NCBI RefSeq assembly: GCF_037078405.1 | Contig: NZ_JAYMGZ010000002.1 | Coordinates: 803,972-867,971, forward strand | Length of the DNA: 64,000 bases | Direction: 5' to 3' | DNA from: Haloarcula sp. DT43 | GTDB taxonomy: Archaea > Halobacteriota > Halobacteria > Halobacteriales > Haloarculaceae | Part shown: positions 51,698 to 64,000 of the stretch, one piece after another | Numbering within the stretch: the stretch's first letter is position 1 | Layout: each line of letters opens with the position of its first letter | The notes under the pieces: generated by a model | Databases searched by the model: none | What the model saw: only the letters and a program-made list of their open reading frames with translations | Told to the model about the DNA's origin: nothing | Position numbers and translations under genes: made by a program

Positions 51698-52804
51698 TTA
51701 CAGGATACCCATCTCGGTCAGCCGCTCGGGCAGATACGTGTCCGTCACGAAGTCGAGCCCGCGAGAGGCCAGCGCCTGCTGTTCTGCCTTCTTGTTGATG
51801 TCGAGCTGGAGCTCTATCTGCTCGGTCCAGAACTCCGACTGGAAGCGCGGGTCCTCCAGTTCGCTCTCCAGGGCATTGACGTCGGAGTCCGACAGCGGGT
51901 CCGTCGGTAGTTCGTACTCGACGATGTCCTCCGGGCGGATACCGATGAACTGGGCCTCGGGGGTCGCCAGGTACTCCGAGAGGTGCGCGCTCTTGATGGA
52001 GCCGTAGGAGACCGACCCGAAGATGCGGTACGACCACGGGTCACCGTCAGTGAACACCGTGACCGGGAGGTCGAGTTCGTCGTGGAGCCGCTTGATGAGC
52101 CGCCGGGTCGCCCGCGCCGGCTGGCCGCCGAGGTGGACGACAAGCGCGTCGTACTCGTCGTCGAAACCGTTCTCGACGAGTCGGTCGCGCATGCCGCCGG
52201 TCTCCACGCAGAGGACGAACGCCGCGTCGTTGTCGAGGAACTCGATGGTGTCGGGGTTGTTCGGAATCTGGTAGCCGCCCTGCCCGACGTCGTCCTGGCA
52301 GTGAATCTCGCGGTCGCCGCGGTTGGTCTGCTCGCGGAGGAGCAGCGGTCCCATCACCTTCGCCCCGGACTCCTCCGGGCGCATGTGGAAGTCCTCGCGT
52401 TTGACGTCGGAGACGATTTCGAGGTCCTCGATGAGGTTGTTCGACTCGTCCTGCGTGTTGAACTGGGCCTCGTCGAGGTCCCAGGACTCCGAGAGGTAGT
52501 ACAGTTCACGCAGGGTCGAGGAGCGGTCCTCCTCCAGTTGCTGGGAGAGGAAGTCGATGGTGTAGACGGCTTTCAGAATCTTCTCGGCCCCGGAAATCGT
52601 CTTGGCCGACCGGGTGGAGTTGCGGTCGCCGTACACCCAGACCTGCTCGTCCTCGTCGAAGACGATGTTGGACTTGGTCCGGGTCGGGATGGTCATCGTC
52701 GGCACCTCGCCGTCGGCGAACTGGTCGTAGAAGTCCGCCGCGAGGTCGATGAGTTGCTCGCGCGCTTCCTCGGTGTCGGGTGTGGTGTCTGAGTCGGTGC
52801 TCAT
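51698..52804 (-). CDS. top6A: DNA topoisomerase VI subunit A
   Basis: This 368-residue subunit cuts DNA. The catalytic Tyr lies in the pair Tyr102-Tyr103 of [10 protein letters not shown], within the winged-helix domain. The Toprim domain has a conserved Glu in CVETGG and the acidic [13 protein letters not shown]. It is the Spo11-related half of a type IIB topoisomerase that relaxes supercoils and unlinks chromosomes. Its ATG lies 1 bp after the top6B stop. Confidence 0.97.
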   Translation of the reverse strand: MSTDSDTTPDTEEAREQLIDLAADFYDQFADGEVPTMTIPTRTKSNIVFDEDEQVWVYGDRNSTRSAKTISGAEKILKAVYTIDFLSQQLEEDRSSTLRELYYLSESWDLDEAQFNTQDESNNLIEDLEIVSDVKREDFHMRPEESGAKVMGPLLLREQTNRGDREIHCQDDVGQGGYQIPNNPDTIEFLDNDAAFVLCVETGGMRDRLVENGFDDEYDALVVHLGGQPARATRRLIKRLHDELDLPVTVFTDGDPWSYRIFGSVSYGSIKSAHLSEYLATPEAQFIGIRPEDIVEYELPTDPLSDSDVNALESELEDPRFQSEFWTEQIELQLDINKKAEQQALASRGLDFVTDTYLPERLTEMGIL

Positions 52805-52805
52805 G

Positions 52806-55196
52806 TCAGGCGTTCACCGTGAGTTTCTCCTCTTCGACGCCGTCGACCGAGACGGTGAACTCGGCCTCGTCGCGCACGCTGTACTCCAGGACGGCGGTCT
52901 CGCCGGCCGCCACCGTCGGCGACCACTTGACGAACCACTCGCCGTCCATCTCGACGACGGTCGCGCCGTTGGTGTCCTGTGGCTCGGCGGTGACGATGTC
53001 GGTCAGGTCGATGTCCGCGTTCGTGTCGTCGTTGTTCTCGACGGTCACGCGGACGGTGCCGTCCTCGACCTCGCGCTCGACGAGCACGTTGTTCATGATG
53101 CGCGCCAGCGAGTCGTCGATGTGCAGGTCGTCGTTGCCGGTCACTTCGGTGAGCTTCTCGGCCATCTCGGGCAGGATAGTCGCCAGCTTGTCCTGTTTCT
53201 CGCGGCGCTGTTGCATCGACTGGCGCTTGTTCAGGTAGCTCTTGAGTTCGCGGGCGGCCTCCCGGATGGCGAGTTCTATCTCGTCTTCCATCTCGGGGAC
53301 GTTGGCGATGGCGTCCTTGGACTCGCTGGTGAACGGCACGTTCGTCGAGGCGACGTGGACCATGACGACCGCCGGCCCGTTAGGGATGCCCGAGCCGCCG
53401 GGCTGGTCGAGGTTGTAGTTGCGCCAGCGAATTGACTTCACCACGTCCGTCGTCGCACAGGCCCCGCGCTGGTAGACGAGCGGCACGCGGTTGGCAAAGC
53501 GCATCACGTCGACGCTGCCCTCGGCCTCCAGTTCGCCGCCGTAGGCGATGCCGGCCTCGACGATGAACGGGTCGCCGCCGTGGACCGCCGCGTCCCGCGT
53601 CGAGGCGGCGTAGAAGTCCGCGTCGAACTCCTTGCGGAGCCCCTCCTCGACCAGTTCGGCGCTGATGGGCGAGAGACAGTCCGTCGGCGGCGCGATGATG
53701 TCCGTCTCGCGCATCGCCGACAGCAGTTCGCTCGCGGTGTCGCGGTCGGCGGCGATGTCGGCGACCTTCGGCGGGTCCTCCGGGATGCTCACGGCCGCGG
53801 TCCAGAGCTCGTCCAGCACGTTCTCGCGGGCCGTCTCGCCGAAGGTGGCGTCGTCCTGCTCCTCGGTCATGTCGGCCGCACGGTCGACGTACCCCCGGAG
53901 TTCGTCGCGGGTCAGCCGGTGGCGGCCCTCGTCGGCGAACTTGTCGGCGAGGCGCGTCGCGAGGCCCTCGATTGCGGCGTCGTCCTTCCGGACCGTCGTC
54001 GCCTCGTCGACCAGCGCGTACAGGTCGCTGGACAGGTCGCTCGTGACTGCGCCCCACGCGGCCTCGACGGCGTTCTCTCGGACCGTCGCGCCGAACGTCG
54101 TGTCGCCGTTGGCCTCGGCCTCGTCAGCGGCCTCGTCGACGATGGCCTCGACCTCGTGGTACGCGACCCGGTCGCGGTCGTGAATCGCGTCAGAAACGGC
54201 GGCGGCGAAGGTCGCGGTCGTCTCCGCGCCCTTGTTCGCCACGGCGGCCTCCACGGCGGCCTCGACGTCTGCGTCCTCGCCGACCTTCGGCGGCTGCCAG
54301 GCCATGCCGCGACCGTAGTGACGGTCGTTGAAGTTCGCGATGACGCTGTCGGCGGTCTTGCCGCCGACGCGGGTGAACTCCTCCTGCATGAACCCCGACA
54401 CGGAGTAGGAGTCGGTGGCTTCGAGCATCTTCAGCAGGGTCCCGAGTTCGACGCCGTGGGGATGGGGTCGAATCTCCTCGGTTTCGTCGGGGAGGTCCGC
54501 GCCCTCCGCGCGCTCGAACTTCAGGGACTCCTCCAGTCCGGGCTCGTCGAACTCGATGCGGGCGTGGGGGTTGACGACGGCGGTGTCCTGGATGTAGTCC
54601 CGCAGCGTCGACCGGGCGCGCATGTTGGCCTCCATCTCCAGTTCGATGCGGGTCCCGTGGGGGCGCTCCCACGTCGTCGTCTCGTCGACGCTGATTTCGG
54701 GCTCGTTGGTGTCCGTGTCGACGATGAGTTCGAAGTACTGGGCCTCGTCTTGTCCCTTCGGCCGCGAGGTTATCTTCGCGGGCTTGCCGGAGGTCAGCTG
54801 CGAGTAGAGGACCGCCGCGGAGATACCGATACCCTGCTGGCCGCGGTTCTGCTCGCGGGCGTGAAAGCGTGAGCCGTAGAGGAGCTTGCCGAATATTTTC
54901 GGGGCCTGCTCTTTCGTGATGCCGGGGCCGTTGTCCTCGACGACCAGCCGGTAGTAGTCGCCGGCCTCCTGAATCTCGACGTAGATATCGGGGAGAATAC
55001 CGGCCTCCTCGCAGGCGTCGAGCGCGTTGTCGACGGCCTCCTTGACGGCCGTGACGAGCGCCCGGGCCTCCGAGTCGAAGCCCAGCATGTGTTTGTTCTT
55101 CTCGAAGAACTCGGCGATGGAGATGGCCCGCTGGGATTCGGCCAGCTCCTCGGCGATTCCCTTGCCCTCGCCGAGCCGCGACTGATACGAGGTCAT
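52806..55196 (-). CDS. top6B: DNA topoisomerase VI subunit B
   Basis: This 796-residue subunit holds the ATP site. The GHKL domain has [17 protein letters not shown] and [10 protein letters not shown]. The transducer ends with a conserved LNKRQSM segment, and a C-terminal Ig-like part follows ([10 protein letters not shown]). It is much longer than crenarchaeal homologues (about 530). Between GHKL and transducer lies a Glu/Asp/Ala-rich helical insert with a tandem repeat (about residues 333-384 and 415-468), each ending in a TFG-x-T-x-REN motif. TATA-like CCTTATAACC at 55223-55232. Confidence 0.96.
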   Translation of the reverse strand: MTSYQSRLGEGKGIAEELAESQRAISIAEFFEKNKHMLGFDSEARALVTAVKEAVDNALDACEEAGILPDIYVEIQEAGDYYRLVVEDNGPGITKEQAPKIFGKLLYGSRFHAREQNRGQQGIGISAAVLYSQLTSGKPAKITSRPKGQDEAQYFELIVDTDTNEPEISVDETTTWERPHGTRIELEMEANMRARSTLRDYIQDTAVVNPHARIEFDEPGLEESLKFERAEGADLPDETEEIRPHPHGVELGTLLKMLEATDSYSVSGFMQEEFTRVGGKTADSVIANFNDRHYGRGMAWQPPKVGEDADVEAAVEAAVANKGAETTATFAAAVSDAIHDRDRVAYHEVEAIVDEAADEAEANGDTTFGATVRENAVEAAWGAVTSDLSSDLYALVDEATTVRKDDAAIEGLATRLADKFADEGRHRLTRDELRGYVDRAADMTEEQDDATFGETARENVLDELWTAAVSIPEDPPKVADIAADRDTASELLSAMRETDIIAPPTDCLSPISAELVEEGLRKEFDADFYAASTRDAAVHGGDPFIVEAGIAYGGELEAEGSVDVMRFANRVPLVYQRGACATTDVVKSIRWRNYNLDQPGGSGIPNGPAVVMVHVASTNVPFTSESKDAIANVPEMEDEIELAIREAARELKSYLNKRQSMQQRREKQDKLATILPEMAEKLTEVTGNDDLHIDDSLARIMNNVLVEREVEDGTVRVTVENNDDTNADIDLTDIVTAEPQDTNGATVVEMDGEWFVKWSPTVAAGETAVLEYSVRDEAEFTVSVDGVEEEKLTVNA

Positions 55197-59708
<4,512 letters not shown>

Positions 59709-59781
59709 CGGTCGGCCGTCTTTCCACTCTCCTGTCACGTTCCTGGCATAGACATACCCGTGTCGGCGGCGTAGCGCGTCC

Positions 59782-60828
59782 ATGGACTTGCCCCGACACC
59801 TCTCACAGCACGACCTGGCGGCGCAGTTGCCGCTGGTCACCGAGGACGCGCGGGTGACGCTCGTCGAACCGATGGACCGCAACCGTAACAACGAGGTGCT
59901 GGCGGCGGTCCGCGACCAGGTCGCATCCGTCGGCGACCGGTCGTGGGTGGCCGACGCCCGGAACGGGTCGACGGTCCGGTGGCCGGCGCTGCTCGACCGC
60001 GTCCGTGACGCGGGGGCGTCCGAACGACGGCTCGCGCGCATCGAGACGCTGGCCGAGCGCTTCGACCGCCCCTATCCCGCACTGCTGCGACTGCGCGTCA
60101 AGCCCGACGTGGACCTGGATTTCGCGCCCGGACAGTACGTCACGCTTAGGCTCCACGACACGCCGCGGGCGTACTCGCTCGCGAACTCGCCCAGCGAGGA
60201 CGAACTGGAGTTTTGCATCCGGCTGGTTCCCGGCGGGAAACTGACCGGCGAGCTGTTCGAACACGTCGACGTGGGCGAGGCAGTCGTCGTTCGCGGGCCG
60301 AACGGCGACATGGTACTGGACCCGCCGTCGAGCCGGGACATGGTCTTCCTGGCGACCGGGACCGGCGTCGCGCCGTTCAAGAGCATGATCGACTACACGC
60401 TCGAACAGGGGCGAGACGTGGTCGACGGCGACCCCCGCGACATCTGGCTGTTCCTCGGCTGTGGCTGGGAGGACGACCTGCCCCACCGGACGCACTTCCG
60501 GCGGCTTGACGCGCAGTACGACCACTTCCACTTCGTCCCGACGCTCACGCGCGAACCGCTGTTGACCGAGTGGGAGGGCGCGACCGACTACGTCCAGTCG
60601 GTGTTCGTCAGCCACGTGGCGCGGGACGCGCTGGCGGGCGCGGACCTGCCGGCACGGTTCGACGCCGTGCGGGACCGGGCCCCACAGTCCGGCGTCGAGG
60701 CCCGCATCGACCCGTCGAACGTCGAACTGTACGCGTGTGGCATCAGCGCGATGGTGTCGACGCTGGTCCGGGCCGCCCGTAGCGTCGGGGTGCCCGACTC
60801 CGAGATGCAGTACGAGGGGTTCGGATAG
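59782..60828 (+). CDS. FAD/NAD(P)-binding ferredoxin-reductase-like protein
   Basis: This 348-residue protein has a helical N-terminal part (about 1-95) and then a ferredoxin-NADP reductase fold. The FAD motif is RAYSLANSP, and the nucleotide motifs are FLATGTGVAPFKSMIDY and ELYACGISAMVSTLVRA. No iron-sulfur cysteine cluster is seen, so electrons must come from or go to another protein. The N-terminal part is not familiar. It is convergent with the arginase gene, with no space between stops. Confidence 0.87.
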   Translation: MDLPRHLSQHDLAAQLPLVTEDARVTLVEPMDRNRNNEVLAAVRDQVASVGDRSWVADARNGSTVRWPALLDRVRDAGASERRLARIETLAERFDRPYPALLRLRVKPDVDLDFAPGQYVTLRLHDTPRAYSLANSPSEDELEFCIRLVPGGKLTGELFEHVDVGEAVVVRGPNGDMVLDPPSSRDMVFLATGTGVAPFKSMIDYTLEQGRDVVDGDPRDIWLFLGCGWEDDLPHRTHFRRLDAQYDHFHFVPTLTREPLLTEWEGATDYVQSVFVSHVARDALAGADLPARFDAVRDRAPQSGVEARIDPSNVELYACGISAMVSTLVRAARSVGVPDSEMQYEGFG

Positions 60829-61743
60829 CTACAGTACGCGCTTGCCGAACGCGCTCGCGACGAGCTCACAGCCCAGTTCGGCGGTGCGGTTGTGTTCGTC
60901 GAGAATCGGGTTCACCTCGACCATCTCCATCGAGCGCAGCTGGTCGTGGTGTTCGGCGACGTACTCCATCGCGATGTGGGCCTCGCGGTAGGAGACGCCG
61001 CCCCGGACCGGCGTCCCGACGCCGGGCGCTTCGGTCGGGTCGAGCCAGTCCAGGTCCAGCGAGACGTGGATGCCGTCCGTGCCATCCGTCGCGATTTCCA
61101 GTGCCTCGTCGACGACTTCGGGCGCGCTCCGGGCGTCGATGTCGGACATCGTGTACGCCGTGACGTCGCTGTCCGCTATCAGCTGGCGTTCCCCGTCGTC
61201 CACGTCCCGCAGGCCGACGATGACGACGTTCTCCTCGCTCACTGCCGGGGTGTGGGCCCACTCGTGGTCGGCGAACACGCCGCGGCCGAGGACGGCCGCC
61301 AGCGACATCCCGTGGATGTTCCCGCTGGGCGTCGTCGCCGGCGTGTTGAAGTCGCCGTGGGCGTCGAACCAGATGACGCCCATGTCCTCGTCGTCGCGGG
61401 CCGCGCCGGCGATGGTCCCGATGGCGATAGAGTGGTCGCCGCCCAGGACGAGCGGGACGCGGCCCTCCCGGAGCGTCGCGTCGACCGCCGTCGTCACGTC
61501 CTCACAGACTTCCTTCGTCTCCCTGAAGAACTTCGCGCGACCGCGTTCCAGGCCGCCGGCGTCGGGGTCGCGCTCCTCCGGCCGCGGGACGGCGATGTCG
61601 CCGCCGTCCACGCAGTCGATACCTGTGCTCGCCAGCTGCTCGGCGAGGCCGCCGTACCGTATCGCCGACGGCCCCATGTCGACCCCGCGCCGGTCGGCCC
61701 CGAGGTCCATCGGGACGCCGAGGACGCGAACCTGTCGTTGCAT
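60829..61743 (-). CDS. rocF: Arginase
   Basis: This 304-residue ureohydrolase has the three manganese motifs GGDHSIAIGTIAG, WFDAHGDFNTPATTPSGNIH and SLDLDWLDPTEAPGVGTP. It converts arginine to ornithine and urea. Arginase rather than agmatinase is favoured by the SGNIHGMSLA segment and the length. The ATG is at 61741-61743. Confidence 0.93.
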   Translation of the reverse strand: MQRQVRVLGVPMDLGADRRGVDMGPSAIRYGGLAEQLASTGIDCVDGGDIAVPRPEERDPDAGGLERGRAKFFRETKEVCEDVTTAVDATLREGRVPLVLGGDHSIAIGTIAGAARDDEDMGVIWFDAHGDFNTPATTPSGNIHGMSLAAVLGRGVFADHEWAHTPAVSEENVVIVGLRDVDDGERQLIADSDVTAYTMSDIDARSAPEVVDEALEIATDGTDGIHVSLDLDWLDPTEAPGVGTPVRGGVSYREAHIAMEYVAEHHDQLRSMEMVEVNPILDEHNRTAELGCELVASAFGKRVL

Positions 61744-61788
61744 ACCGTCGCCTCCACGGGCGACGGATAAAGACCCAGCGTTGGGGCC

Positions 61789-62706
61789 CTACGTGTACGG
61801 CGCACAGACCAGTTCGATGCCCTCCTGGAAACTAATCTGCGGTTCCCAGCCCGTCGCCTCGCGCATCTTCGAGAAGTCGGCGCAGGTGTCGTGGACGTAC
61901 ACGTCCTCGGGAATCGGGTTCTCGACGTACTCCGGTTCGATGTCCGTCCCCAGTTCGTCGTTCAGCATCTCGACGACGGTGTTGAAGTCGTAGGCTTCGC
62001 CGGTGCCGAGGTTGTACACGCCGTTCAGTTCGTCCTCGGCGGCGAGGACGAGCCCGCGGACGATGTCGTCCACGTGGGTGAAATCGCGGGTCTGCTCGCC
62101 GTCGCCGTACAGTTTCGGCGCGTCGCCGCTCGCCAGGTCGTCGGCGAACTGAGCGATGACGTTGGCGTACTCGCCCTTGTGTTCCTCCGCGCCGCCGTAG
62201 CCCTGATACACCGAGAAAAAGCGCATGCCGGCCAGCGTGAGGTCGTAGTGGTTCTGGAAGTACTTGGCGTACGTCTCTCGGGCCATCTTCGAGGCCTCGT
62301 AGCCGGTGTTGACCGTCACGTCCATGTCTTCCGGCGAGGGCTCGGTCCGACTGCCGTAGATGGAGGAGGTCGAGGCGTAGACGACGGTGTCGCAACCGTC
62401 GTCTCTGGCCTGCTCGACCGTGTTGACGAACCCCTCGACGTTCACGCGAGCGCCGTGGGTCGGGTTGTCCTCGTGCATCGCGTACGAGGAAAGCGCCGCG
62501 AGGTGAAACACCACGTCCACGTCGGTCGGCAGGTCGTCGTCCAGGACGCTCTGCTCGACGTACTCTACGTCATCTGATACGTTCTCCGACGTGCCGAGGT
62601 AGCCGTCGTCGAGGGCGACGACGTCGTTGTTCTCGGTCAGTTTGTTCGCGAGGTTCGCCCCGATGAATCCCCCACCGCCGGTCACCAAAACGCGCTTATC
62701 TTCCAT
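61789..62706 (-). CDS. NAD-dependent sugar epimerase/dehydratase
   Basis: This 305-residue SDR protein has the Rossmann motif VLVTGGGGFIGANLANKL and the active-site Tyr/Lys in TGYEASKMARETY, with Ser/Thr in YASTSSIYG. It resembles UDP-glucose/galactose 4-epimerases that supply sugars for glycans, but substrate is not certain. TATA-like CTTTATTGG at 62729-62737 fits the ATG at 62706. It is divergent from the HTH gene at 62817. Confidence 0.9.
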   Translation of the reverse strand: MEDKRVLVTGGGGFIGANLANKLTENNDVVALDDGYLGTSENVSDDVEYVEQSVLDDDLPTDVDVVFHLAALSSYAMHEDNPTHGARVNVEGFVNTVEQARDDGCDTVVYASTSSIYGSRTEPSPEDMDVTVNTGYEASKMARETYAKYFQNHYDLTLAGMRFFSVYQGYGGAEEHKGEYANVIAQFADDLASGDAPKLYGDGEQTRDFTHVDDIVRGLVLAAEDELNGVYNLGTGEAYDFNTVVEMLNDELGTDIEPEYVENPIPEDVYVHDTCADFSKMREATGWEPQISFQEGIELVCAPYT

Positions 62707-62816
62707 ATCTGTGTCAGGTCAGGGTACCAATAAAGTACTAACGTTTTCGGCGATTCTGAGCCAGTTCCGGACGTTTTACCGTCGCATTTAAGGACGGCTA
62801 TACCGAACAACAGATT

Positions 62817-63350
62817 ATGTCATCTATCGAACTGACACCCAGTCAGAAGAACATTCTACAGGAACTGGTAAATCTCTATCGGGAGAGCGAGAGCGCGGTC
62901 AAAGGCGAGGACATCGCCGAGAAGGTCGACCGGAACCCCGGTACGATTCGCAACCAGATGCAGAGCCTCAAGGCCCTGCAGTTGGTCGAGGGGGTCCCCG
63001 GCCCCAAAGGTGGGTACAAGCCCACCGCCAACGCCTACGACGCGCTCCAGATTCAGGACATGGAACAGGCCGCGGAGGTTCCCCTGCGCCACAACGGCGA
63101 GCTCGTCGAACACTCGAACGTCGAGGAGATCGACCTGACAAGCGTCCACCACCCCGAGGAGTGTCGCGCCGAGATACAGCTCCAGGGCACGATGTCCCAG
63201 TTCCACGAGGGCGACTCGGTGACCGTCGGTCCGACACCGCTGTCGAAGCTCCAGATTATCGGGACGCTCGAAGGCAAGGACGACACCAACAACAAGCTCA
63301 TCCTCGCTATCGACGACATGCGCGCACCGGCCGGCGAGCCGGAACACTAG
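62817..63350 (+). CDS. HTH regulator, N-terminal domain as in COG2524 proteins
   Basis: This 177-residue protein starts with a winged helix: LTPSQKNILQELVNLYRES, VDRNPGTIRNQMQSLKALQL and VEGVPGPKGGYKPTANAYDAL. The last segments are the signature of archaeal COG2524 regulators, which then carry CBS domains. Here a beta-rich domain (about 100-165) without recognisable CBS motifs follows. It may be a DNA-binding regulator with another sensor. TATA-like GCATTTAAGG at 62784-62793 precedes the ATG. Confidence 0.82.
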   Translation: MSSIELTPSQKNILQELVNLYRESESAVKGEDIAEKVDRNPGTIRNQMQSLKALQLVEGVPGPKGGYKPTANAYDALQIQDMEQAAEVPLRHNGELVEHSNVEEIDLTSVHHPEECRAEIQLQGTMSQFHEGDSVTVGPTPLSKLQIIGTLEGKDDTNNKLILAIDDMRAPAGEPEH

Positions 63351-63467
63351 TCGACGGTCTCCTAGATTGTTCTCCCACGGCCGCGGGGCTGCCCCGGTGA
63401 CGCCGTGGCATCTCCCCTTCTGCGGGATTCCAAAGGGTTTGTATCGGACGGTTCCGGAGTCACCGGT

Positions 63468-64000
63468 ATGACGGAGAACGTGGTCGTACTCGGTGCGGGG
63501 TATGCGGGTGCGGGGACAGTCAAGAGCCTGGAGGACGAACTCGACGGCGAGGCCGACGTCGATATCACCTGGATTTCCCAGACGGACTATCATCTGGTCT
63601 TGCACGAGTCCCATCGGTGTATTCGGGACCCCAGCGTTCAGGAGAACATCGCGATTCCCGTTCACGAAATCAAACAGCCTTCGACCTCGTTCGTGCAGGA
63701 CGAGGTCGTCGAAATCGACACCGACGCGCGGGAGGTGGACCTCGCCGACTCCGAGTCCGTCGCGTACGATTATCTGCTGGTCGGGCTGGGCTCGCAGACG
63801 GCCTTCTTCGGCATCGACGGGCTCGAAGAGCACGCGCTGACGCTGAAGAGCCTCGACGACGCTCTGGAGATTCACGACACCGTTCAGCAGGCCGCCCGCG
63901 AGGCCTCGACGAACGACCCGGCGCAGGTGGTCATCGGCGGTGCTGGCCTCTCGGGCATCCAGACGGCCGGCGAGGTCGCCGAGTTCCGCGACGAGCACAA
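63468..64000 (+). CDS. Type II NADH dehydrogenase-like flavoprotein, partial (5' part)
   Basis: The first 177 codons of a pyridine-nucleotide-disulfide oxidoreductase family protein are present; the 3' part is beyond the window. The FAD motif VVVLGAGYAGAGTVKSL is at the start, and a second dinucleotide motif VVIGGAGLSGIQTAGEV appears near residue 148. WISQTDYHLVLHESHR and YDYLLVGLGSQTAFFGI match NDH-2/sulfide-quinone-reductase-type proteins. NADH:quinone reduction is likely but not certain. A TATA-like GGTTTGTATC at 63436-63445 is about 27 bases before the ATG. Confidence 0.85.
   Translation, partial: MTENVVVLGAGYAGAGTVKSLEDELDGEADVDITWISQTDYHLVLHESHRCIRDPSVQENIAIPVHEIKQPSTSFVQDEVVEIDTDAREVDLADSESVAYDYLLVGLGSQTAFFGIDGLEEHALTLKSLDDALEIHDTVQQAAREASTNDPAQVVIGGAGLSGIQTAGEVAEFRDEH

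Noticed and set aside
62856..63998. A 380-codon minus-strand frame at the right edge
   Set aside because: It is antisense to the HTH gene and the flavoprotein gene, both with clear motifs and promoters on the plus strand.

Overview
This window is a chromosomal segment of an extremely halophilic archaeon (class Halobacteria). Signs seen directly are very high GC with strong G/C third-codon bias, highly acidic proteins, Tat-type lipoprotein signals (RR motif plus LAGC/TAGC lipobox), halocyanins, haloarchaeal small zinc-finger proteins, topoisomerase VI next to an archaeal gyrBA operon, and TATA-like boxes about 27 bases upstream of many start codons, as expected for leaderless transcripts. A family such as Haloarculaceae is plausible, but that is inference. 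The window is gene-dense and looks like core chromosome. I see no CRISPR array, insertion sequence, integrase, rRNA or prophage. One tRNA gene, tRNA-Arg(CCU), is present.

Layout. 1-4.6 kb: a partial GMC oxidoreductase behind a perfect DtxR-type box, tRNA-Arg, tatA, peroxiredoxin, an HD hydrolase and small proteins. 4.8-11 kb: an AlaX-type editing protein, a run tyrA / Rsm22-like methyltransferase / surE / EamA transporter, and an FAH-family enzyme. 11-13.1 kb: two halocyanin lipoproteins around a winged-helix regulator. 13.3-16.6 kb: an iron-sulfur photolyase and a UbiB/ABC1 kinase. 16.6-19.9 kb: copper ATPase CopA and its Lrp-TRASH regulator. 20-24.6 kb: a znuABC-type metal importer, a Gdt1-family transporter and a DtxR-family regulator. 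24.7-31.2 kb: small membrane and zinc-ribbon proteins, DJ-1, a HAD phosphatase, a receiver-PAS histidine kinase, two DUF2071 paralogues and a macro-domain protein. 31.3-39.5 kb: an aldo/keto reductase, an ABC-2 exporter with a permease-PrsW fusion, and two more histidine kinases. 39.6-43.6 kb: sucCD, sirtuin and small proteins. 43.7-49.5 kb: a PilB/PilC-like pair and DNA ligase. 49.5-64 kb: an MBL-fold hydrolase, a PQQ-propeller lipoprotein, topoisomerase VI B/A divergent from gyrB/gyrA, a flavin reductase, arginase, a sugar epimerase, an HTH regulator and a partial type II NADH dehydrogenase-like gene.

How the genes work together. The strongest theme is transition-metal homeostasis. Sites of the form TTAG-N6-CTAA lie before the GMC oxidoreductase, the metal-import operon and the DtxR-family regulator itself; that regulator overlaps a Gdt1/UPF0016 (Mn/Ca-type) transporter gene. 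CopA has its own regulator and an inverted repeat at its start. Two copper-protein (halocyanin) genes and a 17-bp perfect palindrome lie about 7 kb away. A second theme is DNA topology and repair (topo VI, gyrase, ligase, photolyase). I found no clearly unprecedented multi-gene system. The most unusual objects are the ABC-2 permease-PrsW fusion with a long Ser/Gly/Asp linker, the internal repeat in topoisomerase VI subunit B, a halocyanin whose first copper site has lost its cysteine, and the PilC-like protein with an added extracellular domain.
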